NCBI GenBank assembly: GCA_033439685.1 | Contig: JAUEDM010000008.1 | Coordinates: 1,116,001 to 1,180,000 of the forward strand | Source of the DNA: Apodospora peruviana | Taxonomy: Eukaryota; Ascomycota; Sordariomycetes; Sordariales; Lasiosphaeriaceae | DNA: 64,000 nucleotides | Direction: 5' to 3' | Shown: piece by piece, positions 32,562 to 44,616 of the stretch | Layout of the letters: the number at the start of each line of letters is the position of its first letter | Numbering within the stretch: the stretch's first letter is position 1 | Position numbers and translations under genes: made by a program | Notes under the pieces: generated by a model | Databases searched by the model: none | Told to the model about the DNA's origin: nothing | What the model saw: the letters and a program-made list of their open reading frames with translations, nothing else

Positions 32562-33859
32562 ATGCGGTCTGTTCTTCTCGCGGCGGGCGCTGCACTGCTC
32601 GGCGTTGCCCAGAGCCTAAACGTGCTGATGACGGTGCGTCACCCTTCAAACATTTGCCTCACAATCACATGCTAACACCGCCTTCCATCAGAATGACGAT
32701 GGCTTTGGGACTGCCAACATCCGCGAGCTCTACAAGCAGATGTCCGCCCTGGGCCACAACTGCTACATCGTTGCCTCGGTCACGGACCAGTCCGACGTGG
32801 GTGGACGTGTCGAGTTTACCACGAGTCCCAAGCTGCTGGTTGACGGTGAATGGGGTTCGTTGAAACTGTCTGATCTGATTACCAAGTATCATGCTGATCA
32901 ATTGGTCAGGCATTGTGAAGGCTGGAGCCCCTTCCCTCGGTACCGATCCCAACGACAGCCACATCTGGTACTATAACGGTACTCCAGCCACGCAGGTGTT
33001 AGTCGCCCTGGATTACGTCCTTCCCACCTTTGCCAATTTCGACATTCCAGACCTGGTTATCTCTGGCCCCAACTTTGGCTGGGAACTGGGCCCCTTTTTG
33101 TACACCATCTCCGGCACCGTTGGTGCAACGTATGCCGCTATCGAACGTGGCATTCCCGCCATTGCCTTCGCCAGCGGGAACGACGTCCCAATTCCATACT
33201 ACTGGGTGAACGCAACCACCACTGTTGGCCTCCAGGATCCTGCAACCATCACAGCACGCCTCGCCGCCAGCTTTATCCAATCTATGATCGATAAAGCTGC
33301 CGGTTCCCGTGTTCTGCCCAAGGGCTACGGCATCACGATCAACCTGCCTCACATCACTTCCTACACCAGCGACGAATGCACCAACCCACCATTTGTGCTG
33401 AGCCGCATGGCCGGAAATATGAGTACCGACAAGGCAATGTATGACTCAAGCACGGGTTTATTCAATTACGAGAGCGGTGGTGTGCCTGCAATGAGACAAT
33501 GCCGTAACGGCAACTGCAGCCTGCCTGGGGAGGTGGATGTGCTGACCTCCGGCTGCAAGAGCTCCGTGACAGTGTTTACCCTGGATTACGACATTAGTGA
33601 CAATCGAGTATGCGTCAACATCACTGACCTGACTGCAGTGGTGCCCATCATCGTGCAGACGAACGGGTCAACGCCGTTGGTGCCCGGGTTGGGACCCAAC
33701 GCATCCATCACTGGAAACGGATCACACCCACCGACCACCACAATCTTCCCGGCACCACCACCAGGACCACCAACCGTAATTGGGAGCCTTGGTGTTAAAG
33801 CCCAATGGTCGTTTGGCATGTTTGTTCTAGCGCTTGGACTGTATGCATTTATGTTGTGA
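32562..33859 (+). CDS. secreted SurE-like acid phosphatase/nucleotidase, probably GPI-anchored
   Basis: Three exons (32562-32633, 32692-32854, 32910-33859). A signal peptide (MRSVLLAAGAALLGVAQS) is followed directly by the SurE start NVLMTNDDGFGTANI, whose Asp-Asp pair binds the metal. DVGGR, the nucleotide-binding GPNFGWELGP and GTVGATYAA segments are in family order. The C-terminal third is Pro/Gly/Thr-rich with several N-glycosylation sites and a final hydrophobic stretch (SFGMFVLALGLYAFML), typical of a GPI-anchor signal. SurE enzymes hydrolyse 5'/3' nucleotides and polyphosphate. Secreted fungal versions probably scavenge phosphate at the cell surface. Both introns restore the family reading exactly. 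Confidence 0.9.
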
Positions 33860-35131
33860 TGCAGACTTTAGACGAGCATGCTGAACATTCTGGTCATTTT
33901 GGAAGCGATTTCGAGCATCATACTAGGTGCCTTTTCGTTGTCCTAAAATAAGGGGAGATGGAAGGAAGGAGGAAGACCTCAAAGTAATGTCTTGTTTTTG
34001 AACTCGTGGGTAAGACGATACCACGCACCGTTTTTACTGCATATGTCATTTACACACCTATTACGAGACTTTGTCAATATATCATCATGTCAGCTTGTCA
34101 GACTTTTTTTTTTTGTTGTTGAAAGGGTCCGTGGAGCCGGCCGTGGCTGCGTTGTTTCACTGATGCATCTAGCATTCGGGAGCCACAGGATCAGAACCGC
34201 CCCGACCTTGTTTACAACCGGGATCTCTTGTCACCAAACATGGCCATGCGAGTGCGAGTGCGGCTGGTTGGCGACAAAAAACGTGTCTAGGCCCCATGAA
34301 ATCCCACGTAAACACTGTAATAGCTTGGCTAGCTTGGTGACCATGATCGCTGAGAGGAGACCAGCAATCCCATTTGCAGTGGGACTGTGCATTGCATGGC
34401 TACTTGATTGCCTATCTTTTCGTGTTGAAGAACAGGCGACTTTGTTAAGTTCCGTAACGGTACGGAGTACAACAGCACGAAATTGAAGTTGGGCCAGTTT
34501 CTGGCCAATGACACGTGGAAGAGGCTCGCCAAGACTCACCTGGATATGCGAATCCGACGGAGGTGAATTGACCCGACTCTGTCGGCTGGTTCGCAAACTT
34601 CGCATTCGCGTCTTACATAAGGCATGTGTAACTCTTTCAGCCAATAATATGAGAGCACCATATCGTTCATTGTTCGTGCCGCTGCCAGTTAGTTGGTGAG
34701 CTCAAGTTCGGTTTCGTCGTAAAGGTGGCGCAGTAAGCTGGCTGCATCTGATATTTGTCCGTCTTGGCTATTAGGATGAAGGATGGATGCGATTAGAGAC
34801 ATTGCCTAGATACTATGTGACTGATCCGGTCGTTGTTAGCCTCAATTTATTTGCGTGTCAAGATGGGTACATATACCTGTCGCCACCACCGCAAGTTTTA
34901 TCATTATTTCCACCTCAGTTCAGACAGACACCACCCCTCAGAGGCAGAAGCTCGACACCTGTTTGTGCCTGACTTGACAGTTTCCTTCCTTCCAATTTAT
35001 CCTATTCATCACTTCTGTCTACAGCCTGAGTTGCCTCCCTTTGCCATACCTCCTTATCCTGTCCAGCGACAAACGCCTCTCCGCCTTGTTATCAACACAT
35101 ACACGAACAACACCCCTTGCCAAGAACAACG
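33860..35131. other. intergenic
   Basis: No supported gene. A T run lies at 34105-34114. From about 34880 the sequence becomes C/T-rich, as expected for a promoter and leader of the RTA1-like gene. Confidence 0.4.
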
Positions 35132-36240
35132 ATGGCCAACACCCTCCCCAACGGGCTAATCCCCTTTGGCGGCGACGCCAACTGCACCCTCGCGCTCTGT
35201 CCGCTCGAGTCGTCGGTGCTGCAATACCAGCCGTCCATTGCCGGCAACGGTGTCGTCATTGGTCTGTTTGCGCTCTCGGCGCTCGTGCATATCGTCCAGG
35301 GATGGAAGTGGAAGACGTGGGACTTTGCCATCTGCATCGTGATCGGGTGCCTCGACGAGATTGTCGGGTATATTGGGCGGATCATGTTGCATAATGATCC
35401 ATTTTCGTTTGGTGCTTTCTTAATGCAGACTAGTAAGTCTCTCACTCACGAAGAATGGAGTGTGGTGGTGAAGAGCACTGACAGAGAGGAATAGTTTGTA
35501 TTACTACCGGACCGGTGTTTTTCTGCTCGGCGATCTATGTGCAGTTATCGAGGACGTAAGTAACCCCCATCTCACCTGTTTGTTTGTGGTTTGGGCTAAC
35601 GAGTGTTGATGACTGACACAGAATCGTCCACCTCGACCGCTCGCTCTCCCGATTTACACCCAAACTGCTGGTGTGGACTTTCATTCCGGTCGACATCCTC
35701 TCGCTCGTCCTCCAGGCGACCGGCGGCGCGCTCTCGTCGGTCCTTGATAATCCGGATATTGGCGTCTGGACTTCCATGGCCGGTTTGATCCTGCAGGTCG
35801 TCACGCTACTCATCTTTGTCAGTCTGTTCGTCGACTACGTGGTTCGGTACATCAGGCAGGCGAGTCTGGAACCCAGACTCAAGATATTCTTGGGGTTTTT
35901 GTTCGGATCAATCATCTTGATACTGGTGCGGTGCGCGTATCGGATCGCCGAGCTCAGGGAGGGGTATGATGGCGAGCTGATCCACGAGGAGGTCTCGTTT
36001 ATGATTCTCGAGTCGCTGTAAGTCGAATACCCTTTATACCTGTGCTTGCCAATACGGAGGAACTGATCTTGTTATAGTATGGTTTTGCTTGCTGTGTTTT
36101 GCTTGCATGTTGGACATCCCGGAATTGCCTTTGGTGTCAAGGTGAAAGGCAGCAAGGATGAGAAAGAGATGGGTAGTGGTGGTGATATTGAAGACAGCCG
36201 GGAAATTCCTATGAATAGCTGGAATGCTGCATCTGCCTAA
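35132..36240 (+). CDS. RTA1-like lipid-translocating/resistance membrane protein
   Basis: Four exons with introns near 35431-35493, 35550-35620 and 36019-36077. Seven hydrophobic segments are visible, including VVIGLFALSALVHIVQG, FAICIVIGCLDEIVGYIGR, ITTGPVFFCSAIYVQL, LLVWTFIPVDILSLVLQATGGALS and LKIFLGFLFGSIILILVRCAYR. The motifs DEIVGYIGR, PVFFCSAIY, DILSLVLQATGG and RCAYRIAELREG are typical of the RTA1 family. It includes yeast Rta1/Rsb1, associated with sphingoid long-chain base release and resistance to 7-aminocholesterol. The N-terminal extracellular part has two Cys (CTLALCP) common in the fungal family. The plasma membrane is the likely location. The tail is acidic and soluble. Confidence 0.92.
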
Positions 36241-36863
36241 GATAGTAGGCATGCATTGGTATTGGAAGGCTTTGGGGATCCTCTCTCGTGGAATGGTGTA
36301 AACAATATTGGCCAAGTGGTGCACGTGTAAGGGGGGGTTTCGGGGGGTTTGTTCACATTGCCCCTGAATTGGCCCCACAGCCGGCATCATGACGTCATGG
36401 GGACAACCGGAGCGATATCGACGCGTGGAAGATCCGTTTCTCTTGTAGACTGGAAATGACTTTTCAGGAGTTGGCGTTTTGCAGTTCTTTTAAATAGGCT
36501 GAATTATAATTGTTCAGATAATGCAGGGGGACCTTCTCAAGAAAAAAAGTTCACGAATTAATGGCGTACAATTGTACGTATTGCCCCTGATCGGAGGATC
36601 GTCCCTCGACCACCAAGGTGCGCAACACACTGATGTCATGATTACCCGCACACCCTCTCCCGGCACCGACACGCAAATAAAGCTCCCGTGGCTCACGCTT
36701 CGAGCTTCCCATTCAATTGACCACTGACATTTCGCGACTTTAAACCTCATCATCTGCTCTACAATCTACCGTGACCTCCTAATCACCGCGCCTTTCTTCG
36801 GCGATAACCTTTGCCTTTCGAGATCATCCACTCCCGTCTCCGATCACAAGCCAATCAACCAAA
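36241..36863. other. intergenic
   Basis: No gene recognised. The stretch 36730-36860 is C/T-rich and is the likely promoter and leader of the following small gene. Confidence 0.4.
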
Positions 36864-37187
36864 ATGGCACACTTCCTCCGCACCCGCAGCTTGCCGCTCA
36901 TGATGGTCGCCGGCCTCGGCGCAGGCATCTACTGGCAGACGGCAGGCGGAAGCCAGCAGCCGGCCAGCCGGCAGTACAGCCAGACCGCGGCGACGCCTGG
37001 CAAGGACAACCAAGCTCCTGTGTCAGAGGCTTTCCAGAAAATCGCCGGCACCGGAGGTACGCGCGCACGCGACGAGCAGCACCTCCAAGTCGATCCCAAG
37101 GACACCCACATCCCGAGCATGTCCACGGACGTGGCGAGTAAGCGACACCCTACGAAGACGAGGGACCAGGACAAGGTAGTGGAGTAA
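36864..37187 (+). CDS. small conserved-type protein with N-terminal hydrophobic segment
   Basis: Single exon, 107 residues. The N-terminus (MAHFLRTRSLPLMMVAGLGAGIYW) has an Arg-rich start plus a short hydrophobic helix, compatible with a mitochondrial membrane anchor. The rest is hydrophilic and rich in Gln, Thr, Lys and Asp, with no catalytic motif. The ATG lies after a C/T-rich leader with CAACCAAA just before it, a favourable fungal start context, which supports expression. No named family recognised; localisation is inference only. Confidence 0.6.
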   Translation: MAHFLRTRSLPLMMVAGLGAGIYWQTAGGSQQPASRQYSQTAATPGKDNQAPVSEAFQKIAGTGGTRARDEQHLQVDPKDTHIPSMSTDVASKRHPTKTRDQDKVVE

Positions 37188-37477
37188 ACGGTACCTTACC
37201 CAGCTGGCCAGGACGAGATATGATGGTGGCGGTGGAGGGCGGACGAAGAATACGCTCAAAAAGGAAGGGATTGTACAATAGTGGTAGGAATGCATTATGA
37301 GGAGCAACAACTGACCAAGGAAAGGAGGTAGTCTGCTGGACGGCGTTATCACAAGTGAGGGAGGCTTTGCATTTTATACAGACAGGCTGCACGTATGCAT
37401 GTCCACTACAATACAAGACAGGCTCACCACCACCCATCACCTCTCTCCATCTTCATGTCTCTATAGAGGTGAAATTC

Positions 37478-38182
37478 TTACACCAAAGGCTTCTCAAAAA
37501 CCCTAAACTCAACATCGGTAACCAAACAGGGCTTCAGATGCGGGCACTCTTTCCCAAAGTCCCCGATCCTCACAACTTTATAGCCCATCCGCTCGTACCA
37601 CTCCTGCATCCTTGCCTTGAACGGGTGCGTGAACTCGGTCGACACGAGCAGCTCACACTGCATGACCGTTTTGCGTAGCTTGTTCTTCGCGTAATGCTCG
37701 GCGAAACGAACGAGGTCCCGGCCCGCACCGGCGCCCCGGAACTTGGGGTCGCAAACCAGCATCCCGAAGACGCCGTGCGTGGGCTGGTCTGGGACTGACT
37801 GGATCCGCGCGCAGCCGATTAGTAGCGAGTCGTCGGTGGGTGGTGGAGCGGCAGTGGTGGTTTGGACGACGGGGGCTGTTTGCCATGCCAGCGCGAGCTC
37901 CGAGTTGAGGATCAGTTTCCGCAGCTCGGAGAGGTTCGTGCGCCGATACTCAGAGTTGAAGATTCCTTCTTCTGCGGCGGTGTAGACTTCGTTGACTAGT
38001 TTTGTGAGATGGTTGATGAAGGCCTCGTCGGAGGCGAGGGACGGGTCGGCCATTGCGACCAGCACGGTCGGTTGGGTATTGAACGGCCCGCGGGTGGAGG
38101 TTGTGTCGACGGATATGATGGTGTCTGGGATTGGGGTGATTGGTGGTGTTGCTGAGTCTTGTCGGGTTAGGAGGTTGTTCAT
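37478..38182 (-). CDS. GNAT-family N-acetyltransferase
   Basis: Single-exon protein of 234 residues. The acetyl-CoA binding region is recognisable: GVFGMLVCDPKFRGAGAG, with the R/Q-x-x-G-x-G/A motif as RGAGAG, then RDLVRFAEHYAK. ELLVSTEFTHPFK and EWYERMGYKVV form the later strands typical of fungal GNATs. The N-terminal ~45 residues (Thr/Pro-rich) are variable; a start at the internal Met in VLVAMADPSL is possible. Such proteins transfer acetyl groups to amines; the substrate is unknown. No targeting signal, so probably cytosolic. It is convergent with the small gene upstream. Confidence 0.85.
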   Translation of the reverse strand: MNNLLTRQDSATPPITPIPDTIISVDTTSTRGPFNTQPTVLVAMADPSLASDEAFINHLTKLVNEVYTAAEEGIFNSEYRRTNLSELRKLILNSELALAWQTAPVVQTTTAAPPPTDDSLLIGCARIQSVPDQPTHGVFGMLVCDPKFRGAGAGRDLVRFAEHYAKNKLRKTVMQCELLVSTEFTHPFKARMQEWYERMGYKVVRIGDFGKECPHLKPCLVTDVEFRVFEKPLV

Positions 38183-38585
38183 TTTGTCGGTTTTACTTTG
38201 TGTATGAGATAGCGTTGTCGATTGGGTTGAGATTTTATGGTGTTGCTCACTGCCGTGGTTTAAAACGGTTGCGCAGATTTTTAAAAGATGGATGAATTAA
38301 GCGTGTGATGAAGCTGGTCTGTCGATTTTGTGATCATGTGTAATGTGTTGGGGTTATTTGGTATTTTGTATTGATCAAAGTCGGTGTAAACAATGAGCTT
38401 CCGATTTCGGAACAAATTGACACTATTCCCGATTGAAAAAATTTATTAACATGACAAGTGACATGCAGCAGGGTCGTCATGTCAAATTTTCAGCCCTTTA
38501 GGTGTGGGGTCATGTCAACGCACGACGCGTGCACCTCGTGGAGACACTTTTTTCAAAGCGTGAGTCAGCTATCAAATCATCAATC
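38183..38585. other. intergenic, GNAT promoter and tRNA upstream region
   Basis: AT-rich, no coding potential recognised. Confidence 0.4.
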
Positions 38586-38720
38586 GGTTGCGTGGCCCAG
38601 TGGTTAAGGCATCTGCTTTACAGCACCGCGTCGATGAAGGTCGAAAACCCGAAAGGTCTCCACCGGTTTCACGCGGGTACGTATCGCAGAGGATCGCAGG
38701 TTCGAGCCCTGCCGCGATCA
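38586..38720 (+). tRNA. tRNA-Val (anticodon TAC) with a 62-bp intron
   Basis: The acceptor stem GGTTGCG (38586-38592) pairs with CGCGATC (38713-38719) using two G-U pairs, with discriminator A at 38720. The A box (TGGCCCAGTGG) and B box (GGTTCGAGCCC) are present. Anticodon stem TCTGC (612-616 of 38 kb) pairs with GCAGA (38686-38690). The loop reads T-T-TAC-A then C, so the anticodon is TAC after removing an intron at about 38623-38684, in the standard place after position 37. The 5' half resembles yeast tRNA-Val. A T run for Pol III termination starts at 38724. Confidence 0.88.
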
Positions 38721-38723
38721 TTG

Positions 38724-38734
38724 ATTTTTTTTTT
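38724..38734 (+). terminator. Pol III T-run terminator of tRNA-Val
   Basis: Four bases after the tRNA discriminator base, a run of T interrupted once by A (TTGATTTTTTTTT) forms a standard Pol III stop. Confidence 0.7.
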
Positions 38735-39936
38735 GTTTTAATTCTCTTGAATGGCCTTCTTCTCCCTTCCCCTTTTTGTATCGGCGAAGTTCTTCGACTA
38801 TCGTCATTTTGGTCTGCGAAGGAGATGAAGTATGTCATGAGGCTGTTGGGCTACAACTTGGTCTTCTCTCAATGATCTGTTGGATCTTCCGAGCGAAAAT
38901 CTGCCCCGGGTCGGCACATACCAAAACGGCGGCCGAGGGGCAAGGGAGGACCCCGGAGAAGGAGTTGCCCGGAAGAACGGGTCTCGTGCACTACCGGCGA
39001 GATCACAGCTGTAACATGTTCTTGAATTCCTATCATGCTGCTCCGTGTGGTCAGCATTGAAGAAATGGTTCGGAGCGCCTCGGGGGCCTGGCGAACCCCA
39101 TTTCTTGTTATCATTCACATGCTGGGCACAGCGGACGGGGAGCGTCAAGACGCTTTGCATTTGGCCACCGCAAACCCGGCAATGGTAAATGGTGATTACC
39201 CAGAGACAAAATGAGGAGACCTGAGAGTTCAAAGGGAATGTTAATGGCGAACTTCGTTACCGATGTAAGAGTGAGAGCCCTGATCACCAGGACAGGATTT
39301 TTCTTGCCATGTGCTGGAAAGTCCACTGATATTTAAAGCCGCTCGTCGTGCTTCACTGACTTCTGAAATGGCTGTATGACGCAACGTTGGGAGTGTCATG
39401 AATCGCGACGTAGTTATATACTAACAATCTATGACCGTATGTATGTATTAGTGCAGAGTAGGTTGACGTCCACGCAAACTGTGGGGGATTATTGCTTCTT
39501 GAAACAGGAAGAAGTATGACAGGAGAAAGGAGAGTCAGCAAAAGAAACAGCAACTAACCCAGCGTACATGAGAACAACAGCTGGCATCATGAGAAAGACG
39601 AGGGCAGAACGCCACACTCAGCACTGCAATTTTAGCCCCGATGGAGGCCATGTAGGGCTACCACACATACATTACAAGACCCATGACAAACTTATTGACA
39701 TTGTCAGTTGATGCCTGGAAGCACAACTTGTTTATGAGTCAATGAAAGCATGTTTGTGTGTTTAGTACATGTGTGTAACAATGAGGACTTCATGTACCTC
39801 ACTAACTGCGACATTACCTGCAGGGCAAATGATTGCACTGCTGTTGTTCTCTTCTTCGATGGCGGCTTTGCATATATGGAAAGGTGGCCTCCTCCCAACG
39901 CATGGTACAGGTTCCTCACCCTCCGCCTCAGCTTAA
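38735..39936. other. intergenic
   Basis: No supported gene. It contains the second copy (39619-39640) of the 22-bp string also found at 10115-10136, which hints at remnants of a dispersed element. Confidence 0.4.
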
Positions 39937-41818
39937 TCATCTGACCTTATTCGTCACTGCGGTGTATGCCTTCAACTTCTTCACCACATCCTCGTACTCC
40001 TTTTCAATGACCTTTACATGTTCGCTGGAGCGCGGTGTGATGGAACAAGGGAATGGCAGTGGACTCGAGTTGAAGCCGTCCGTGAAGGCGAATCTGTAAG
40101 CAAGTCAGTCAAACGCTCAAAACTCTGAGCGGAAGCATCAGCGGCTGGTTGCCAATGACTGTACATACATGTCAACCTCAATGTTCTTCCCCTTCTCGTC
40201 TTTGGCTGGGCCAATCTCAAAGGCCCATAATATACGAGCAATATTGAGCTCAACGGACGCTGACGCGAGATGCATGCCCGGACATATACGGCGTCCCCAG
40301 CCAAAGGCGCTGTGTCCAAGTGTGCCGGGATACTCGCGAGTTTCTGTGAAACGCTCCGGCCGAAAGGTGTGCGGGTCAGGGAAGTCATTCTCGTTGAGGT
40401 GTACTTTTTGTACAGAGAGCGTCAGTATCACAGTGAAAGAAGGAACAGAGGGTTTAGGAGCATGGCATACTTCCCCACAGAGGAGCAATAATGGTGCTCC
40501 CCTTGGGAATAAACATCCCCTTGTAGACATTATCGGCCGTCACCGCATGCGGAGTGCCCCCAAGCACAGCGACGGGTCGCCAGCGCAGCGTCTCGGCGGC
40601 AATAGCACGCACGTATTCTAGATTCGCAAGGTCGTCGAATGTCGGGAGACGATCGCTGCCCACCACCCCGTCGAGCTCAGCCTGAGCTTTGGGGATAAAC
40701 TGCGGTCCAAATTTCACGCAGGCGAGGAAGAAACTTGCCAATGTACTGGCAGAAGTCTCCACGCCGGCCGCAAATGGTCCCCCGGCGGTATACGCAATCT
40801 CAAGATCCGTCATGCCCAGCTCCGCCTGCTGCGCCAGCAGCTGCGTAGCAAAGCAGTCATGCGCCACGCCCTTGGCAGCCTTCTCCTTAACCTCACCCAG
40901 CAGCTCCGTGTACAGCTCGATATCCTTCTGCCTCTGGGCCAGCACGTCCGCCTTCCACTTTGCAAATGCAGCCGGCACGTATTTCAGGATCGGATACCGT
41001 TCCACCGCGAACTTGCCGGGGATGTTGACCGACACCAGCCGGTCGACCGACTCGTTGTTCCGCTGCACCACAATATCGGTCCTCACGTCCTCGACCCTGC
41101 GTCCGTACGTGACCGTCACGATGACTGACGCGGCGTAGCGCTCCAGGTGAGTCCGGAACGACCCCGGCTCGCGAAGAAGCTCGTGCAGCAAGACCTTGGA
41201 CTCGAGGCTCTGGATGGGCCGGTATGCCTCACTCTGGCGCTGCATGAAGCCGCCGTGCAGCAGCTTGCGCCAGCGTCGCCAGAAGGGGGTGTAGCCCGCC
41301 ATCAGGCCGCGCATGCCGGCCGAGAGCAGCTCACCGCCCATGATGAAGCGCGGCCGGGACGAGTAGATGTTTCCGCGGCGCTCGAGGAGGTCCCACGCCG
41401 CTTGGGCGGAACCAAGGATGATAGTGGGCGTCGGGCCCATCTGCAGGTAGACCACGTCGCCGTACTGCTTATTGAGCTCCTGAAACCAGAGCCAGGGCTT
41501 GCGGATGCCGACTTTGATTGTCTTGGGGCCGGGCGGGAGCTGCGAGCGGTGGGCGTAGAGGATCCATTGTTGTTTTAACTGTCATGTGTATGAGGTTAGG
41601 TAATTGGAAGATATTGTCGCGGGAGAGGTAGCGAAGTAATGGCTGTTATTGTTTCTTACCCTGGGAAAGATCAAGGCCAGATATGAGAGCGCCAAGGCGG
41701 TCGCCACACCGATGGCAACCCGAGCGATTTGTAACATATCTGGTGAAACGAAGGTTAAGATAGGATTCCTTAATGAGAAGTTCGGGATAATGACTGAAAA
41801 CAACTCAGAGGTTGCCAT
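39937..41818 (-). CDS. cytochrome P450 monooxygenase
   Basis: Four exons (41818-41660, 41578-40471, 40403-40169, 40093-39937) give 552 residues in one consistent frame. An N-terminal membrane anchor (IARVAIGVATALALSYLALIF) precedes a Pro-rich hinge (LPPGPK). The I-helix reads AGGPFAAGVETSAST, the ExxR motif AETLRWRP, the PERF region RPERF, and the heme-binding loop FGWGRRICPG, with Cys as axial ligand. These are complete, so the enzyme is probably active at the ER membrane. It looks most like fungal P450s of the O-methylsterigmatocystin oxidoreductase-like group, but the substrate cannot be inferred. It has no biosynthetic core gene beside it. Splice sites are all GT..AG and restore motifs exactly. 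Confidence 0.93.
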
Positions 41819-42781
41819 CTTGATGCTCAAGTTATGTTGAAGAAATGCTGACTGACACCTGTGCGGGGAGATCTGGCACAGCTTCCCTGCCGTAGTAGAT
41901 ATATCGCGAGCTGCAGGTCCTCGCACTAGACCTAAAGTGCGTCTCCGCAGACACATTTTCACAATGTCACTATCCCGTCCCGGGGGTGTCTTGGCCGGAC
42001 GGCCACCCAGTCCCGGGATGCGGGGTGCGGCCCGATGAGTGCACGGCAGTTGTTAGCGTCGGAGTTTATCTCCAAGAGCCATTTATTTGCTCGTTCCAGC
42101 TGTGCTGGCGACGATACGGCAAAAGGAGTTTGTTTATATGCTATTCCCCCCCCTTGAGTCTCTTTGCGGGTGCAGGGTTCCCTTTAACAACTTGATGTTC
42201 ATGACGCTTGCATATCCCGAAAGAAAGACCGTGCACGCCCTTTCGCCACATCAGTACCAGCCCGTAGTTACATGATTGGGGGCCGGAAAAGGAAGAATGG
42301 ATACCAAGGGGATGGAAATTGCAGTTGGCCCGTATAAAGCAAATATAAGATGCTTTGATGCTACTAAATGCAGGTAAGCTGCAGAAAACCCCACAACGGC
42401 CTGGACCCCTATCAAAACACACCCTCACGCCAACGCCCATGATCAACCATGAACCCGGTCACCCAAACATATGAAGGGGTGGATAAGAAGACCCCTATAT
42501 TTGACCATGGTCTTGGCTACATCTGCAAGGAGCTTTTGTGGTCCAAGGAATGGATATGCTCGGTTGTGCTTCATGTCATTGGAGGGGTATGCTCACTCCG
42601 TCCATGCCGTGGCACGGAGAATATAGAAATAATTACGGTGTAGGCGACGGTATTTATCTAGCTTGGTCGCTCTGCATGTCAGTGGCAGGAACTTTTTCTT
42701 CCCGTCCTGTCTCGACAGAAAACTCAGATGTTCTCCTTCTTCTGTTTCCAGAGCACACGGCAGATCATAACCTCGACAAGA
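41819..42781. other. intergenic
   Basis: Divergent promoter region between the P450 and the pathogen-related-type gene; no gene recognised inside. Confidence 0.4.
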
Positions 42782-43622
42782 ATGTCAGACAGTGGTCTCC
42801 CAGATTACGTCCTCGACGCAGATGCCGTCCTCAAGGACACAGACATCAAATGGCGCAACAGCCAAGCACCAGATTACACCAAGACCAGACGCGTATGGGC
42901 TGAGAGTAAGCATACCTTGCCTACATATATATGCCCATTCCACACCATCCACTAACAACCCCTCCCCTTTCCAACGTGTAGCCAAAAAGTCCTCCCATAA
43001 AGCCGGCTCCCTCCCGGACCTCGTCGAGAAACTGGTCAAAAACTGGGAAATCGAAGCCTCGTACAAGACCTCCCTGCAAGACTGGCGCACAATCGACACC
43101 TCCTCCTACACATTCTCCGTCAACGGCGGCGCCCCACAGACGGGTGAGCACATGCTCAACGTAGGCACGTACAACGCCATCATCGAGCCCAACGAATACT
43201 ATTGCCCATTCCATTCCTCATTTGACGCGAGCCACCAGACTTTCAAGCACATGATGCCTAGCTTTGCGTGGGAGGTCTTGGAGGTCTTTAGTGGGCCGCC
43301 GCAGGTAACCTTTCGATGGAGGCATTGGGGCACGATGAAGGAGGATTACGTGGGGATTAATGAGTGAGTTCCTCTTTTGTTCCAACCTGCTTTGTTAGTA
43401 GCGGATTGTATATGCTGACCATGTGATTCGGTTCGAAACAACAGCAAGGGAGAAAAAGTCACTATCGAGGCCCATGGTGGACCGATTGATATCGAGGGTC
43501 TCGCCGTGGCCATTGTCAATGACAAGCTGCAGCTCAAGAAGGTCGAGGTGTTTTTCGATCCCATGACCATGTTTAGACAGATGGCTGGTGATAAGTCGGG
43601 AGTTGAAAAGAACTTGGTTTAA
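42782..43622 (+). CDS. pathogen-related (PRP-like, SnoaL-fold) protein
   Basis: Three exons (42782 to about 42905, about 42982 to 43363, about 43443 to 43622). The protein opens with LPDYVLDADAVLKD and WRNSQAPDYTKTRRVW. It continues with HKAGSLPDLVEKLVKNWEIEAS, MLNVGTYNAI, FKHMMPSFAWEVLEVFSGPP, FRWRHWG and DIEGLAVAIV. These are the hallmarks of the plant/fungal 'pathogen-related protein' family, which has a SnoaL/NTF2-like pocket. The biochemical role is unknown; the fold suggests small-molecule binding or turnover. No signal peptide is present. The ACC (Thr) codon created at the first junction and the GAC (Asp) codon at the second fit the family. Length is normal. Confidence 0.85.
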
Positions 43623-44616
43623 ATTTCTACGCGGCGAACTAAAGCACCTATCTAGGTAGCGTGCAATGAATATTGTTGAAAACCGGACGAACTTATCCCA
43701 TACTTTGCGAGCCGAACCAGCATTTATTCCAAAGTTAATCAGAACCAAGAGGAACAGGGGCCACGTTCCGCACATTGTCTCCTAGTCCAAACATGTATCG
43801 GCCTGTCGATACCTCGGTACCAGCAAGTGTAGACATGAGGGTTGTTATTTAGGACCATTCATAATCATGTCACATACCTTTGGCACCAACCAGAGTGCTT
43901 CCGATGGGTCTGTGGTCGAGGCGTGTTTGGTGATCCTGGATTGGTATGGCATTTGGCCGACTAGGTGGTGAGCGAGATAGGTTAGCATGGGTCATCGGGG
44001 ATATACTGAATTGTGAAGCCCATGGTGAGCGTCATCGGGTCTCTTACATGGAAGAACCAGTTGTGATATTTGGAGAGACTCCAAGTTCTAACTGTTGAGA
44101 ATCGCGTCGTTCATTTACATCTTTTTTACAGCTTTGGTTTAAGGGATCCACACCAATTCTGGGGTCTAACTGCATCTGAAGTAATGAAAAAAGTCAAGCT
44201 GAATGTTCGGGACCTCCCGGATGACGTACTGATCAGCTGATCACATTTGTTCACAGCTCTCCGCAAAATTCTCGTCTGACGCATTTTGCAGCTGTAAATC
44301 CCTCGGTGTCCAACCCCTGAGTTTCCTACACAGACGAAGAGGAATCGGAACAGATGATGCATCAATAGACATTGTCGAAGAAACCAATCAGCCAACTCTA
44401 CTCAAGCTTTTGTTTGCAAGAGCTTGTAGTTGTGTTTCTAGACGAGACGGCCTGCCTGTGTTTCAGTCTTTCAGAAGCGGAGTGGATTTCCACCTTTTTT
44501 TTACCTCTCAGTTTTCAATTGGAAACTGACGGCGACTTCTCTTCATTTTGACATTGTTTTACTGTCTGTACCTACCATAAGCGTCCTTATCCTCGTTTAC
44601 AAACAATAAGTAAATC
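43623..44616. other. intergenic
   Basis: No supported gene. Several short T runs; the distal 150 bp are the likely promoter of the hydrolase gene. Confidence 0.4.

Noticed and set aside
38804..39232. Reverse 142-residue frame near tRNA-Val
   Set aside because: Cys and Arg scattered without a motif; start is weak and no splice partner was found.
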